Translations under genes and position numbers: made by a program
Part shown: positions 44,965-55,067 of the stretch, piece after piece
Position numbering within the stretch: the first letter of the stretch is position 1
Layout: each line of letters opens with the position of its first letter
Notes under the pieces: model-generated
What the model was told of the DNA's origin: nothing
Seen by the model: only the letters and a program-made list of their open reading frames with translations
Databases searched by the model: none
From: Sphingobium herbicidovorans
GTDB lineage: Bacteria > Pseudomonadota > Alphaproteobacteria > Sphingomonadales > Sphingomonadaceae
Direction: 5' to 3'
DNA: 64,000 nt
Assembly (NCBI RefSeq): GCF_002080435.1
Contig: NZ_CP020538.1
Span: 620,001 to 684,000 of the forward strand

Positions 44965-46335
44965 ATGGCCAGCCAATCGGAACCTATCGCGCCTCCCCCG
45001 GTCCATTCCACAGGGTCGCTCAGCCGCCGCATGATCGGCATCGCGGCGCTGTGGATCAGCGTCCTGTTGCTGGGTGGCGGGCTGGCGCTTGACCGGGTTC
45101 TGTCGGCGGCCATCACCCGCAATTTCGACGATGGCCTGAATTATGTGCTGACGGCTATGATCGCATCCGCCGAAATCGGCCCGGACGGCGAAGTGCTGTT
45201 CAACCGGCCGCTTGCCGACCAGCGCTTTCTGGAACCCAATAGCGGGCTTTATTACCAGATCAGTGCAAAGGGGCATGAGGACTGGCGGTCGCGATCCTTG
45301 TGGGACCGCGCGCTCAAGGTGCTGCCCGAGCATGAAGACCGTGGTTTCCATGTCTATGACAGCAAGCAGTTTCCTGGCGAGGACCTGCGGATCATGGAGA
45401 GGACGATCGTCCTGCCCGGCTCCAGGACCCGTTGGCTGTTCATGGTCGCTGCCGCCCGCGCCGGGTTGGACGATCAAATCCGCGCGTTGCGATCCACCCT
45501 GACGCAGAGCTTCGCGCTGCTGGCGCTGGGTCTGATCGTGCTGACGACGCTCCAGACGCTCTACGGTCTGCGGCCGCTTCGCCGGGTGCGCAGGGAAATC
45601 GTGCACATGCGCACCGGCGACAAAAACCGTGTGACCGAACCGATGCCGGCCGAAGTGCTGCCCATGGTAGAGGAACTGAACGCCCTGCTCGCCCATAATG
45701 AGCGGCAGGCCGAAGAGGCGCGCACCCATGCCGGCAATCTCGCTCACGCGTTGAAGACCCCACTGACGGTGATCATGAACGCCGCGACCGCGCAGGCCGA
45801 CGATCTGGGCGAAACAGTGATCCGCGAAGCCACCACCATGCGTCGTCAGGTCGATCATCATCTCGCCCGCGCGCGCGCCGTCGGGCGACGCGGTGCGGCG
45901 CAGAGCCGGGCAGAGGTATGGGCCAGCCTGCAGGCTGTGGAGCGCGCGGTTCAGCGCCTCTATCCCGAAGCGCGCATCGACATGGATGGCGACAAGGGGG
46001 CCGCCGTCCGCGTCGAACGGCAGGATCTGGACGAAATGCTCGGAAACCTCGTTGAAAATGCCGCCAAATATGGCGGGGGCAGCGTGTTCGCGACGGTAAG
46101 CCGTGCCGGCGACATGGTGGAAATCATGGTCGAGGACGATGGCGCGGGCATCCCAAAGGAAGAACGCACGCGTATCTTCGATCGCGGCGTCCGGCTCGAT
46201 TCGGGAAAGCCCGGCACAGGTCTTGGTCTTGCAATCGTGCGCGACGTCGCTGAAATCTACGGCGGCACGGTCGCCATGGAGGAAAGCGAAGATCTGGGCG
46301 GCCTGCTGGTGCGGCTGCGCCTTCCTGCGGTCTGA
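44965..46335 (+). CDS. Membrane sensor histidine kinase
   Basis: 456 aa, partner of the preceding OmpR-type regulator. Two transmembrane helices (about residues 30-50 and 175-195) bracket a periplasmic sensor domain of about 120 residues. A short HAMP-like linker (GLRPLRRVRREIVHMRTGDKNRV) leads to a HisKA domain with His261 in NLAHALKTPLTV and a HATPase domain with NLVENAAKYG, EDDGAGIP and GTGLGLAIV. Overall similar to PhoQ/FeuQ-type sensors. Its stop overlaps the start of the DUF454 gene (TGATG). Confidence 0.92.
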   Translation: MASQSEPIAPPPVHSTGSLSRRMIGIAALWISVLLLGGGLALDRVLSAAITRNFDDGLNYVLTAMIASAEIGPDGEVLFNRPLADQRFLEPNSGLYYQISAKGHEDWRSRSLWDRALKVLPEHEDRGFHVYDSKQFPGEDLRIMERTIVLPGSRTRWLFMVAAARAGLDDQIRALRSTLTQSFALLALGLIVLTTLQTLYGLRPLRRVRREIVHMRTGDKNRVTEPMPAEVLPMVEELNALLAHNERQAEEARTHAGNLAHALKTPLTVIMNAATAQADDLGETVIREATTMRRQVDHHLARARAVGRRGAAQSRAEVWASLQAVERAVQRLYPEARIDMDGDKGAAVRVERQDLDEMLGNLVENAAKYGGGSVFATVSRAGDMVEIMVEDDGAGIPKEERTRIFDRGVRLDSGKPGTGLGLAIVRDVAEIYGGTVAMEESEDLGGLLVRLRLPAV

Positions 46336-46694
46336 TGCGGCGGACGCTTTATCTGAGCGGCGGATTTATCGCTCTGGCGCTCGGCGCGGTGGGCATCTTC
46401 CTGCCATTGTTGCCGACGGTGCCCTTCATGATCCTGGCCGCGTTCTGCTTTGCCCGGTCAAGCCCTGCGCTGGAAGCAAGGCTTCTGGATCATCGTCATT
46501 TCGGCCCGCACATTCGCCGTTGGCGTGAACAGGGCGCTATCAGCCGCCGCGGCAAACGCGCGGCCCTCCTGGCTTTTGGGTTCAGCGCAATGCTGGCTGT
46601 TCTTCTTGCGCCCTTCCCCTGGATGCTGATCCCGTTGGCAGCGGCGCTGATCGGCGGCACATGGATCTGGGGCCGCCCGGAAGGCGGCGCTTAG
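46335..46694 (+). CDS. DUF454 (YbaN-like) inner-membrane protein
   Basis: 119 aa with an N-terminal hydrophobic pair (YLSGGFIALALGAVGIFLPLLPTVPFMILAAFCFARSS, here split over two helices), a basic cytoplasmic loop containing HRHFGPHIRRWREQGAISRRGKRAA, and a C-terminal hydrophobic pair. This is the YbaN/DUF454 pattern. Function unknown. Translationally coupled to the sensor kinase, so the four genes from 43905 form one transcript. It converges on phaZ with one base between the stops. Confidence 0.87.
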   Translation: MRRTLYLSGGFIALALGAVGIFLPLLPTVPFMILAAFCFARSSPALEARLLDHRHFGPHIRRWREQGAISRRGKRAALLAFGFSAMLAVLLAPFPWMLIPLAAALIGGTWIWGRPEGGA

Positions 46695-46695
46695 G

Positions 46696-47919
46696 TCAGT
46701 TCATCGTCAGGATCATGTTGCGAACCTGCGGAAAGACTTCCTTTTCCCACTTGCTGCCGGAAAAGACGCCATAATGGCCCGCCCCGATCTGCAGATGATG
46801 GCGTTTAAGATGCGGGCGCAGGCCCGTACATAGCGCATGGGCGGCGGCGGTCTGGCCCACGGCACAGATATCGTCCCTCTCACCCTCGACCGTCAGCAGA
46901 GCCGTCTTGCGAATCGCGCCCGGATTGACCAGGCGGCCGCGATGCTCGAGTTCCCCCTTGGCGAGCAGCATCCGCTGGAAAACGCGATCGATAGTTTCCA
47001 GGTAAAATTCAGCGGTCATGTCCAACACCGCGAAATATTCCTGATAGAAGCTCTTGATCTTTTCCGCTTCCACATCCTTGCCGTCGGCGAGCAGCTGATA
47101 CAATTCCCGGTGCTGCGCGCCGTGGCGTTCCAGATTCATCGACATGAACGCCGATAGCTGGAGAAAGCCGGGATATACCTTTCGCCCCGCGCCCGGATAG
47201 CGCAGCGGCACCCGGGTAATCAGGTTCTTTTCGAACCAATCCATCGGCCGTTCATTGGACAGTTCATTGACCACCGTCGGCGCAGCGCGAGGATCGATCG
47301 GACCGCCCATCAGCGTCATGGATCGTGGCGTCGCAGCGTCGTCATCCTCCGCCATCAGCGCGACGGCGGCAAAGGCGGGAACGCAGGGCTGGCACACCGA
47401 AAACATATGGGCGCCCGGACCCATTTCCTGCAGGAAGGTGATTACATAATCGATATAGTCGTCAAAGCCGAAACGACCGGCCGAAAAGGGCACGTCACGC
47501 GCATTCTTCCAGTCGGTGATATATACGTCATGGTCGCGCAGCAATGTGCGTACCGTGCTGCGCAGCAATGTCGAAAAATGGCCGGACATCGGCGCGACCA
47601 ACAGGACGCGCGGCTGTTCCGTTCCCACATCGTCCTTGGCGAAATGGAGAAGGTTGCCGAATGGCAGATCCAGCACAACCTCTTCTCGCACCGCAGCAAG
47701 AGTGTTGCCGCAACGCACCTCTTCAATATCGTAGGGTGGGCGCCTGTGGGTCAGCCTTGCCCCCTGGAATACATCCATCAGGGCGAACATGCGGCGTGAC
47801 ATGGGCCAGTCAGCTGCCGGACCTATCTTGTCCCGCAATCCCAAGGCCAATTGCGCACCGAAACGAGCCGGGGCGAGCATGTCTTCAAAAGCCTGGTAGC
47901 CGTTATACAGCATCATCAT
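46696..47919 (-). CDS. phaZ: Intracellular polyhydroxybutyrate depolymerase
   Basis: Degrades stored polyhydroxyalkanoate granules, 407 aa. The lipase-box-like element is SVCQPCVPA with the nucleophile Cys176, as in the Ralstonia-type intracellular depolymerases that use cysteine instead of serine; a second Cys179 follows. Also typical are YITDWKNARDVPF, the family-specific GPIDPRAAPTVVN block, the C-terminal VEGERDDICAVGQT and the likely catalytic His in GAGHYGVFSG. Three ATGs in a row (47919-47911) open the protein; the frame is open upstream to 48000 but without family similarity. Divergent from a GST gene. Confidence 0.92.
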   Translation of the reverse strand: MMMLYNGYQAFEDMLAPARFGAQLALGLRDKIGPAADWPMSRRMFALMDVFQGARLTHRRPPYDIEEVRCGNTLAAVREEVVLDLPFGNLLHFAKDDVGTEQPRVLLVAPMSGHFSTLLRSTVRTLLRDHDVYITDWKNARDVPFSAGRFGFDDYIDYVITFLQEMGPGAHMFSVCQPCVPAFAAVALMAEDDDAATPRSMTLMGGPIDPRAAPTVVNELSNERPMDWFEKNLITRVPLRYPGAGRKVYPGFLQLSAFMSMNLERHGAQHRELYQLLADGKDVEAEKIKSFYQEYFAVLDMTAEFYLETIDRVFQRMLLAKGELEHRGRLVNPGAIRKTALLTVEGERDDICAVGQTAAAHALCTGLRPHLKRHHLQIGAGHYGVFSGSKWEKEVFPQVRNMILTMN

Positions 47920-47985
47920 AATATGAATGGTGCCCCAAAATGTTCCCCCGGACCGATTCGGTCCCTTCCGTTCATTTATACCGCT

Positions 47986-48007
47986 TTTTGCATATTGCAC
48001 TGCATCA
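47986..48007. promoter_or_regulatory. TTGCA-rich repeat, possible PhaR binding region
   Basis: TTGCATATTGCACTGCATCA holds three TGCA elements in 20 bp within the divergent interval between phaZ and the GST gene. PhaR repressors of PHA metabolism bind TGC/GCA-rich sites near phasin and depolymerase genes in Paracoccus and related bacteria. The link here is inference from position and sequence only. Confidence 0.3.
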
Positions 48008-48044
48008 TGTTTGATGAAAGATAAGAATGAGTGGGAGGAATGTC

Positions 48045-48701
48045 ATGGCCGCAGCGGAACTGACCATATCAAGCAAGGTATATTCCTCATGGTCGCTCAG
48101 GGGGTGGCTGCTGTGCCGATTGGCGGGGCTGCGCGTCTCTGAAAAGATGATCGCGCTGGAAAATCCGGAAAACCGGGCCGAACTGCTGCTGCTGACCCCT
48201 TCAGTGCTGGTTCCTCGCCTTACCCATGAGGGCGCGAGCGTATGGGACACGTTGGCCATCGCGGAATATCTGCACGAACTCTATCCCAATGCTGGCATGT
48301 ATCCCAAGGACCGCATCGCCCGCGCCCATTGCCGGTCGATATCGGGTGAAATCCATTCCGGCTTCGCAAACCTGCGGTCGGCCTTGCCGATGAACCTGAA
48401 AATCAGGCACAAGAAATTCCCTATTTTTTCAGGCGCAAAACCCGACATCGAACGAGTCGAGGCGATCTGGACCGAATGCCTTTCCAGCTATGGCGGCCCT
48501 TGGCTGTTCGGCGACAGCCCTACGGTTGCCGACGCCATGTTCGCGCCGGTGGCCCAGCGTTTCCTGACCTATGCGGTTCAGCTGTCGGACAAGGCGGCGG
48601 GCTATTGCGACACGATCAACAGCTGGGACCTGATGCGCGAGTGGATCGATGACGCGCGCAACGAGCCTGACGAGGTGGAAGAACTCGACATCGAGTTCTG
48701 A
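48045..48701 (+). CDS. Glutathione S-transferase family protein
   Basis: 218-aa cytosolic GST. N-terminal thioredoxin-fold domain with ISSKVYSSWSLRGWLLCRLAGL, the cis-Pro region VLVPRLTHEGASVWDTLAIAEYLHELYP (about 60-90, with the Glu/Asp-Thr glutathione contact), then an all-helical C-terminal domain including GPWLFGDSPTVADAMFAPVAQRF. The Ser in YSSWSLR is a plausible catalytic residue. Substrate unknown. ATG 48045 has GGGAGGA at five bases, better than an ATG 18 nt upstream. Confidence 0.9.
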   Translation: MAAAELTISSKVYSSWSLRGWLLCRLAGLRVSEKMIALENPENRAELLLLTPSVLVPRLTHEGASVWDTLAIAEYLHELYPNAGMYPKDRIARAHCRSISGEIHSGFANLRSALPMNLKIRHKKFPIFSGAKPDIERVEAIWTECLSSYGGPWLFGDSPTVADAMFAPVAQRFLTYAVQLSDKAAGYCDTINSWDLMREWIDDARNEPDEVEELDIEF

Positions 48702-48716
48702 TCCTCCGCCCCCCGG

Positions 48717-49418
48717 TCACGCCCGCAACTGCGCCAGCCAGTCCCCGATCATGGATCGGCCAGCCGCGACCGCACCGGGGCCATGCTCATCATGATCGCG
48801 CCGCAGCGCAACGCCGCACTGTCTGGCGATGTCGAGATCGGCCCAGAAATGGGTCAGCCAATCCTCGAACCGTGGATCCTCGCCCATTTCGGCATGAAAC
48901 TGCAACGCCAGCAGGTTGCGCCCCCGCCGAAACGCCTGATGTTCATAGGCGGAAGTGGAGGCAAGCAGCTCGACGCCGCGCGGCAATTCGAACGTATCGC
49001 TGTGCCAATGCAGCACCGGCACATCCTGAAGGTGCCGGAGCGGCGAATCGACGCCCGCGCCATTCAATGCGACCGGCGCGAAGCCCAGTTCCATGCTGTG
49101 TCCCGGATACACCCGTGCGCCAAGGGCCGCCGCAATCATCTGGCTGCCAAGGCACACGCCCAGCGTCGGCAAATCCTGCTCCAGCCGAGCGGCGAGTTTG
49201 CCGATCTGCGTGGGTATCCATGGATGCAGGTCATGCTCATAGACGCCCATCGGCCCGCCCATCATGATCAGCAGGTCAGGCGTGCATAGATCGATATGGT
49301 GAAATTCGGGGCCGGCGACATCGACCCGCTCAATCTCATAACCAGCGGCCTCGATAGGCTGGAGATACCCAGCCGCACCTTCTCTCGGCACGTGACGGAT
49401 GATAAGCGCTTTTTTCAT
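48717..49418 (-). CDS. Class I glutamine amidotransferase-like protein
   Basis: 233 aa. Catalytic Cys89 in LGVCLGSQMIAAALGARVYPG, and the His/Glu pair in LQFHAEMGED, match the class I amidotransferase triad. The IIRHVPREGAAGYL start and the IMMGGPMGVYEHD block place it with the stand-alone GMP-synthase-like amidotransferases (YfeJ type), which may act as gamma-glutamyl hydrolases or on free substrates. No partner synthetase lies next to it. Confidence 0.87.
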   Translation of the reverse strand: MKKALIIRHVPREGAAGYLQPIEAAGYEIERVDVAGPEFHHIDLCTPDLLIMMGGPMGVYEHDLHPWIPTQIGKLAARLEQDLPTLGVCLGSQMIAAALGARVYPGHSMELGFAPVALNGAGVDSPLRHLQDVPVLHWHSDTFELPRGVELLASTSAYEHQAFRRGRNLLALQFHAEMGEDPRFEDWLTHFWADLDIARQCGVALRRDHDEHGPGAVAAGRSMIGDWLAQLRA

Positions 49419-49488
49419 TGCCAGGCGAACCTAGCCAATCGGCGCAACGGCCACCACCTCAGCCTTTCTTGCGGGAATGATAATCCTG

Positions 49489-49746
49489 CTATTGACCGCC
49501 GGGGCCCTTCCTTCGGCTGATGCGCCACAGGGCCGTAAACCCGATGCAGCCCCAGATGATGTTCAGCACCATGGACGGGATAGCTCCATGCCACCAGGTA
49601 TTCAGCACGAAGAAGGTGGCGCCCATAGCGTTCATCCACTGGAAGGCAGCGGAATCACCTGACAAACGGCCCGTCGACACGAGGATATAGGCGCCCAAGA
49701 TCAGGAGCGCGCCGATCCAGCCGACCAGTTCCACGAAAATCGCCAC
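49489..49746 (-). CDS. CBU_0592-type small membrane protein
   Basis: About 85 aa with three hydrophobic helices: FVELVGWIGALLILGAYILVS, WMNAMGATFFVLNTWWHG and MVLNIIWGCIGFTALWRI. The pattern LVGWIGALLILGAY...GATFFVLN...NIIW is that of the CBU_0592-like family of unknown function. The start is probably GTG 49746; the frame is open to 49872 with a soluble, poorly structured extension that reaches the terminator and is not convincing. Confidence 0.65.
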   Translation of the reverse strand: MAIFVELVGWIGALLILGAYILVSTGRLSGDSAAFQWMNAMGATFFVLNTWWHGAIPSMVLNIIWGCIGFTALWRISRRKGPGGQ

Positions 49747-49872
49747 GTGCCCCACCGCCTCATCATCTCCCGGCTCTTGCCGGGGAGACCGGTCTGCCAG
49801 ATCCCGCGACAGCTTGTGGGGCACAGCGGATGCTGAAACAAGCTGCGCCTGCCACGCACAGGCACGCCGCAT

Positions 49873-49909
49873 AAAAAAAGGCCCCCTCCATCCGAAGGGG
49901 GCCTTTTTT
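49873..49909 (-). terminator. Strong intrinsic terminator after acnA
   Basis: An 8-bp GC-rich stem GGCCCCCT/AGGGGGCC with an 8-base loop is flanked by seven A on one side and six T on the other, so it can work in both directions. It lies 21 nt past the acnA stop. Confidence 0.92.
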
Positions 49910-49929
49910 CAGATCATTTGGTCAGCGGA

Positions 49930-52599
<2,670 letters not shown>

Positions 52600-53002
52600 G
52601 AGTCGTGCGTCTCCTCGCATTGCCCCGGCCAGGAGCGAGAGGAAAACGACATTCCACCATCGCCCGCCGCACCGCTAAAAATCGGCCGACAAGGTGGCGG
52701 GATGCGCCCCAACCGATGGCCGAAGCAGGTATGTCCCTTGATGCGCGCCGCCATAGCGCCTGCTCGCCTCAAGTCAAATGCGAAGGCGCGAAATGGGACG
52801 TTGGGCGAATCTTTCTTGTAGACGCCCCGGCCGCGCAGCGGATACATTGGGCCGTGGCCGCGTTCTGCAAAAGAGCGGGCTGCCAGGACACCCAAATGGG
52901 TCGCACGCTCTGACGTTTGTCGCTGCATCAATACGGCATTGAAATTATTTCTGAATTCTTCGCCTGATGTTCGAGAAATATATGTCTGAGGAGGAAGAGA
53001 CG
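52600..53002. other. Non-coding interval between acnA and a zinc-ribbon gene
   Basis: 403 bases that should hold the acnA promoter (reverse strand) and the promoter of the zinc-ribbon gene (forward). Open frames on both strands here are rich in Arg, Ser and Gly, lack ribosome-binding sites and match no family I know. The last 90 bases before 52980 are AT-rich (TTGAAATTATTTCTGAATTC), fitting a promoter. No hairpin with a U-run and no known RNA fold was recognised. Confidence 0.5.
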
Positions 53003-53269
53003 ATGCGCCCAGCTTCGAGCCTCGCGACCGGTCAGTCATTTGACCCGGCCCTAAGGGGATACATCATCCATTACCACGTTGGGGAAGCCAATCATTGCCC
53101 CAGCTGCGGCCGCAGCCAGTGGCTTGTCGGTCGCATAATGGCCGAATGCGCCTATTGCGAAACTGCATTGCCGCTGGAAAACAACCGGGGCGTCGGCGCT
53201 TGCGCACGCTTCGTGCGAACCCATGCACCGGCGCAACCCGTTGGCGGAGGCGGTCCGACAATCGCCTGA
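53003..53269 (+). CDS. Small zinc-ribbon protein, unknown function
   Basis: 88 aa. Two CxxC knuckles, CPSC (Cys32/Cys35) and CAYC (Cys49/Cys52), 13 residues apart, form a probable zinc ribbon. The preceding DPALRGYIIHYHVGEANH and following ETALPLENN are otherwise unremarkable. The C-terminus is low-complexity. ATG 53003 follows the purine-rich GAGGAGGAAGAGA, a strong ribosome-binding region, so it is preferred over ATGs at 52967 and 52982. I do not recognise a named family. Confidence 0.65.
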   Translation: MRPASSLATGQSFDPALRGYIIHYHVGEANHCPSCGRSQWLVGRIMAECAYCETALPLENNRGVGACARFVRTHAPAQPVGGGGPTIA

Positions 53270-53300
53270 GCTTTGGCCAATCGCCGCCGCAGGATTGAAC

Positions 53301-53504
53301 TCACGCGGCGGCGACGCCTTCTACCTCGACCACGCCGTCGCCTGCGTAAAACCCCTGCACGCGCACGCGCTTTTCGACATGATCGACCGGCACGCGTAGC
53401 AGCACCAGCCGGAATGTTCCGCCTAGATCGCGCTGGAGCAGAAAACCGGCCTCGTCACGCAGCAACCTGCCCGTCTCATCCACTCCAGCGCCGACCTCAA
53501 TCAT
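53301..53504 (-). CDS. Small DUF5818-like protein
   Basis: 67 aa: GVDETGRLLRDEAGFLLQRDLGGTFRL, then strands ending in KRVRVQGFYAGDGVVEVEGV. This beta-rich pattern, with the LLRDEAGFLLQRD stretch, resembles the small DUF5818 proteins I associate with sphingomonads; the match is from memory. It begins 4 nt after the stop of the DUF1328 gene, so both are one transcript driven by the EcfG-like promoter upstream. Confidence 0.6.
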   Translation of the reverse strand: MIEVGAGVDETGRLLRDEAGFLLQRDLGGTFRLVLLRVPVDHVEKRVRVQGFYAGDGVVEVEGVAAA

Positions 53505-53508
53505 GGCG

Positions 53509-53694
53509 TCAATCTATTGCGTTCTTGATCCCTTTTCCAGCCAACAGGCCAAGGACAAGGAAAATCACGAACAACGCGATCGCCAGGAAGAACAGGATCT
53601 TGGCAATTCCTACAAAGGTGCCCGCGGCGCCGCCAAAGCCAAGAATGGCCAGCACGGCGGCGATGACGAGCGAGATGATAGCGAGCTTGATCAT
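53509..53694 (-). CDS. DUF1328 (UPF0391, YtjA-like) small membrane protein
   Basis: 61 aa, almost entirely two hydrophobic helices: [49 protein letters not shown], here summarised by the diagnostic GFGGAAG turn and the AKILFFLAI start of the second helix. DUF1328 proteins are common stress-induced membrane proteins without known mechanism. AAGGA precedes the ATG, and a consensus EcfG-type promoter lies 38-62 nt upstream. Confidence 0.9.
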   Translation of the reverse strand: MIKLAIISLVIAAVLAILGFGGAAGTFVGIAKILFFLAIALFVIFLVLGLLAGKGIKNAID

Positions 53695-53721
53695 CCTACG
53701 GTCCTTCTTTTAATTTCAGCC

Positions 53722-53892
53722 ATGTATCTCGAACGGCTGATCCGCCCTCCAGTTCCGCCCGTCCTTGAACCGATGATGGGCATGCTGGAAAGCGACTATG
53801 GGATCGAAAAATATTTCAGCTATGTCGTGATCAAATCGCCCTTCATAAAACATCATTATCCGATCCAGCATCTGTTTGGTGAGCACAAATGA
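53722..53892 (+). CDS. Possible 56-aa protein coupled to the M20 gene
   Basis: Opens at ATG 53722 and overlaps the amidohydrolase ATG by 4 nt (ATGA). The sequence is proline-rich then helical (PPVPPVLEPMMGMLESDYG, KYFSYVVIKSPFIKHHY) with coding-like third positions in its first half. No ribosome-binding site is seen, and its first 35 bases overlap the reverse-strand EcfG-like promoter. No family recognised. Confidence 0.45.
   Translation: MYLERLIRPPVPPVLEPMMGMLESDYGIEKYFSYVVIKSPFIKHHYPIQHLFGEHK
53732..53756 (-). promoter_or_regulatory. Consensus EcfG-type promoter for DUF1328-DUF5818
   Basis: Read on the reverse strand: GGAAC (53756-53752), 16 bases, CGTT (53735-53732). This is a perfect match to the alphaproteobacterial general stress consensus GGAAC-N16-CGTT. 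Transcription would start near 53725, giving a leader of about 30 nt with AAGGA before the DUF1328 ATG. Confidence 0.75.
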
Positions 53893-55034
53893 TTGACGAC
53901 CTGCTCGAACCCCTGATCGCCTTCCGCCGCGATATTCACGCGCATCCGGAACTGGGCTTTTGCGAGCATCGGACCGCAGGCCGCATCGCGGAACAGCTGC
54001 GGGCGCTGGGTCTGGAAGTGCATGAGGGGATCGGCGGCACCGGCGTCGTCGGAGTCCTGAAAAACGGCACATCCACCCGCAGCATCGGCCTGCGCGCAGA
54101 CATGGATGCGTTGCCGATCCATGAGCAGACCAACCTGCCCTATGCCAGCAAGACACATGGCAGCTTCCACGGCTGCGGGCATGACGGCCATGTCGCCATG
54201 CTGCTGGGCGCCGCGCAGCATCTGGCGCGAAGCCGCAATTTCGACGGCACCGTCAACTTCTTCTTCCAACCTGCCGAAGAAGGGCTGGGCGGCGCGCGGG
54301 AGATGGTGAAGGAGGGGCTGTTCGAACGCTTCCCCTGCGAGCGTGTGTTCGGCCTGCACAACTGGCCGGACCTGCCCGCTGGCACGATCGCCACGCGCCC
54401 CGGCCCGATCATGGCCGCAGCCGACAGGTTTGAAATCAGCCTGGAAGGACGCGGTGGCCACGCCGCCATCCCGCAGGACACGCCAGACGCGATCCTGGCT
54501 GCCGCCAGCCTCGTCACCCAACTCAACAGCATCGTCGCCCGCCGCATCGCGCCGACCGCATCGGCGGTGCTATCCATCACCCAGATTCACGGTGGCCACA
54601 CGCATAATGTGATCCCGGCGGAAGTGAGCGTCAGCGGCACCGTCCGCACCTTCGACGCCGCCGTGCGGGACGTGATCGAGGACGCCTTGCGCAAGATCGC
54701 CGCTGGCGTGGCGATGGCCCATGATGTGACCGCGCATGTGGATTATCAACGCTGCTACCCCGCCACGATCAACGATGCGCAGGCCGCGCAGGAGGCGTTG
54801 GAAGCCGCCAGGACCGTCGGCAATGCTCAAATCGCGCCCGAACCCGCCTTCACCTCCGAGGATTTCGCCTTCATGCTTCAGGCATGCCAGGGCGCCTATA
54901 TCTGGCTCGGGCAGGCGAAGGCGGAAGGATCCGTGCCGCTCCACAATCCACATTATGATTTTAACGACGATGTGCTCGGCCTCGGCATCCGCCTGCACGT
55001 TGCGCTTGCCGAACGGCATCTGGCCAAAGGCTGA
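53889..55034 (+). CDS. M20-family amidohydrolase (hippurate hydrolase-like)
   Basis: Metal-dependent peptidase-fold amidohydrolase, 381 aa. RRDIHAHPELGFCEHRTA at the start, the metal ligands in GCGHDGHVAMLLGAAQHL (about 96-113) and QPAEEGLGGAREMVKEGLF, the lid domain with GRGGHAAIPQDTPDAI, and the C-terminal ligand block PAFTSEDFAFML are typical of N-acyl amino acid amidohydrolases such as hippuricase or IAA-amino acid hydrolase. Natural substrate unknown. No signal peptide, so cytosolic. Confidence 0.92.
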   Translation: MIDDLLEPLIAFRRDIHAHPELGFCEHRTAGRIAEQLRALGLEVHEGIGGTGVVGVLKNGTSTRSIGLRADMDALPIHEQTNLPYASKTHGSFHGCGHDGHVAMLLGAAQHLARSRNFDGTVNFFFQPAEEGLGGAREMVKEGLFERFPCERVFGLHNWPDLPAGTIATRPGPIMAAADRFEISLEGRGGHAAIPQDTPDAILAAASLVTQLNSIVARRIAPTASAVLSITQIHGGHTHNVIPAEVSVSGTVRTFDAAVRDVIEDALRKIAAGVAMAHDVTAHVDYQRCYPATINDAQAAQEALEAARTVGNAQIAPEPAFTSEDFAFMLQACQGAYIWLGQAKAEGSVPLHNPHYDFNDDVLGLGIRLHVALAERHLAKG

Positions 55035-55067
55035 AGCCCTCGCCCTCCGCCAGAGCTTCCGCGACAT

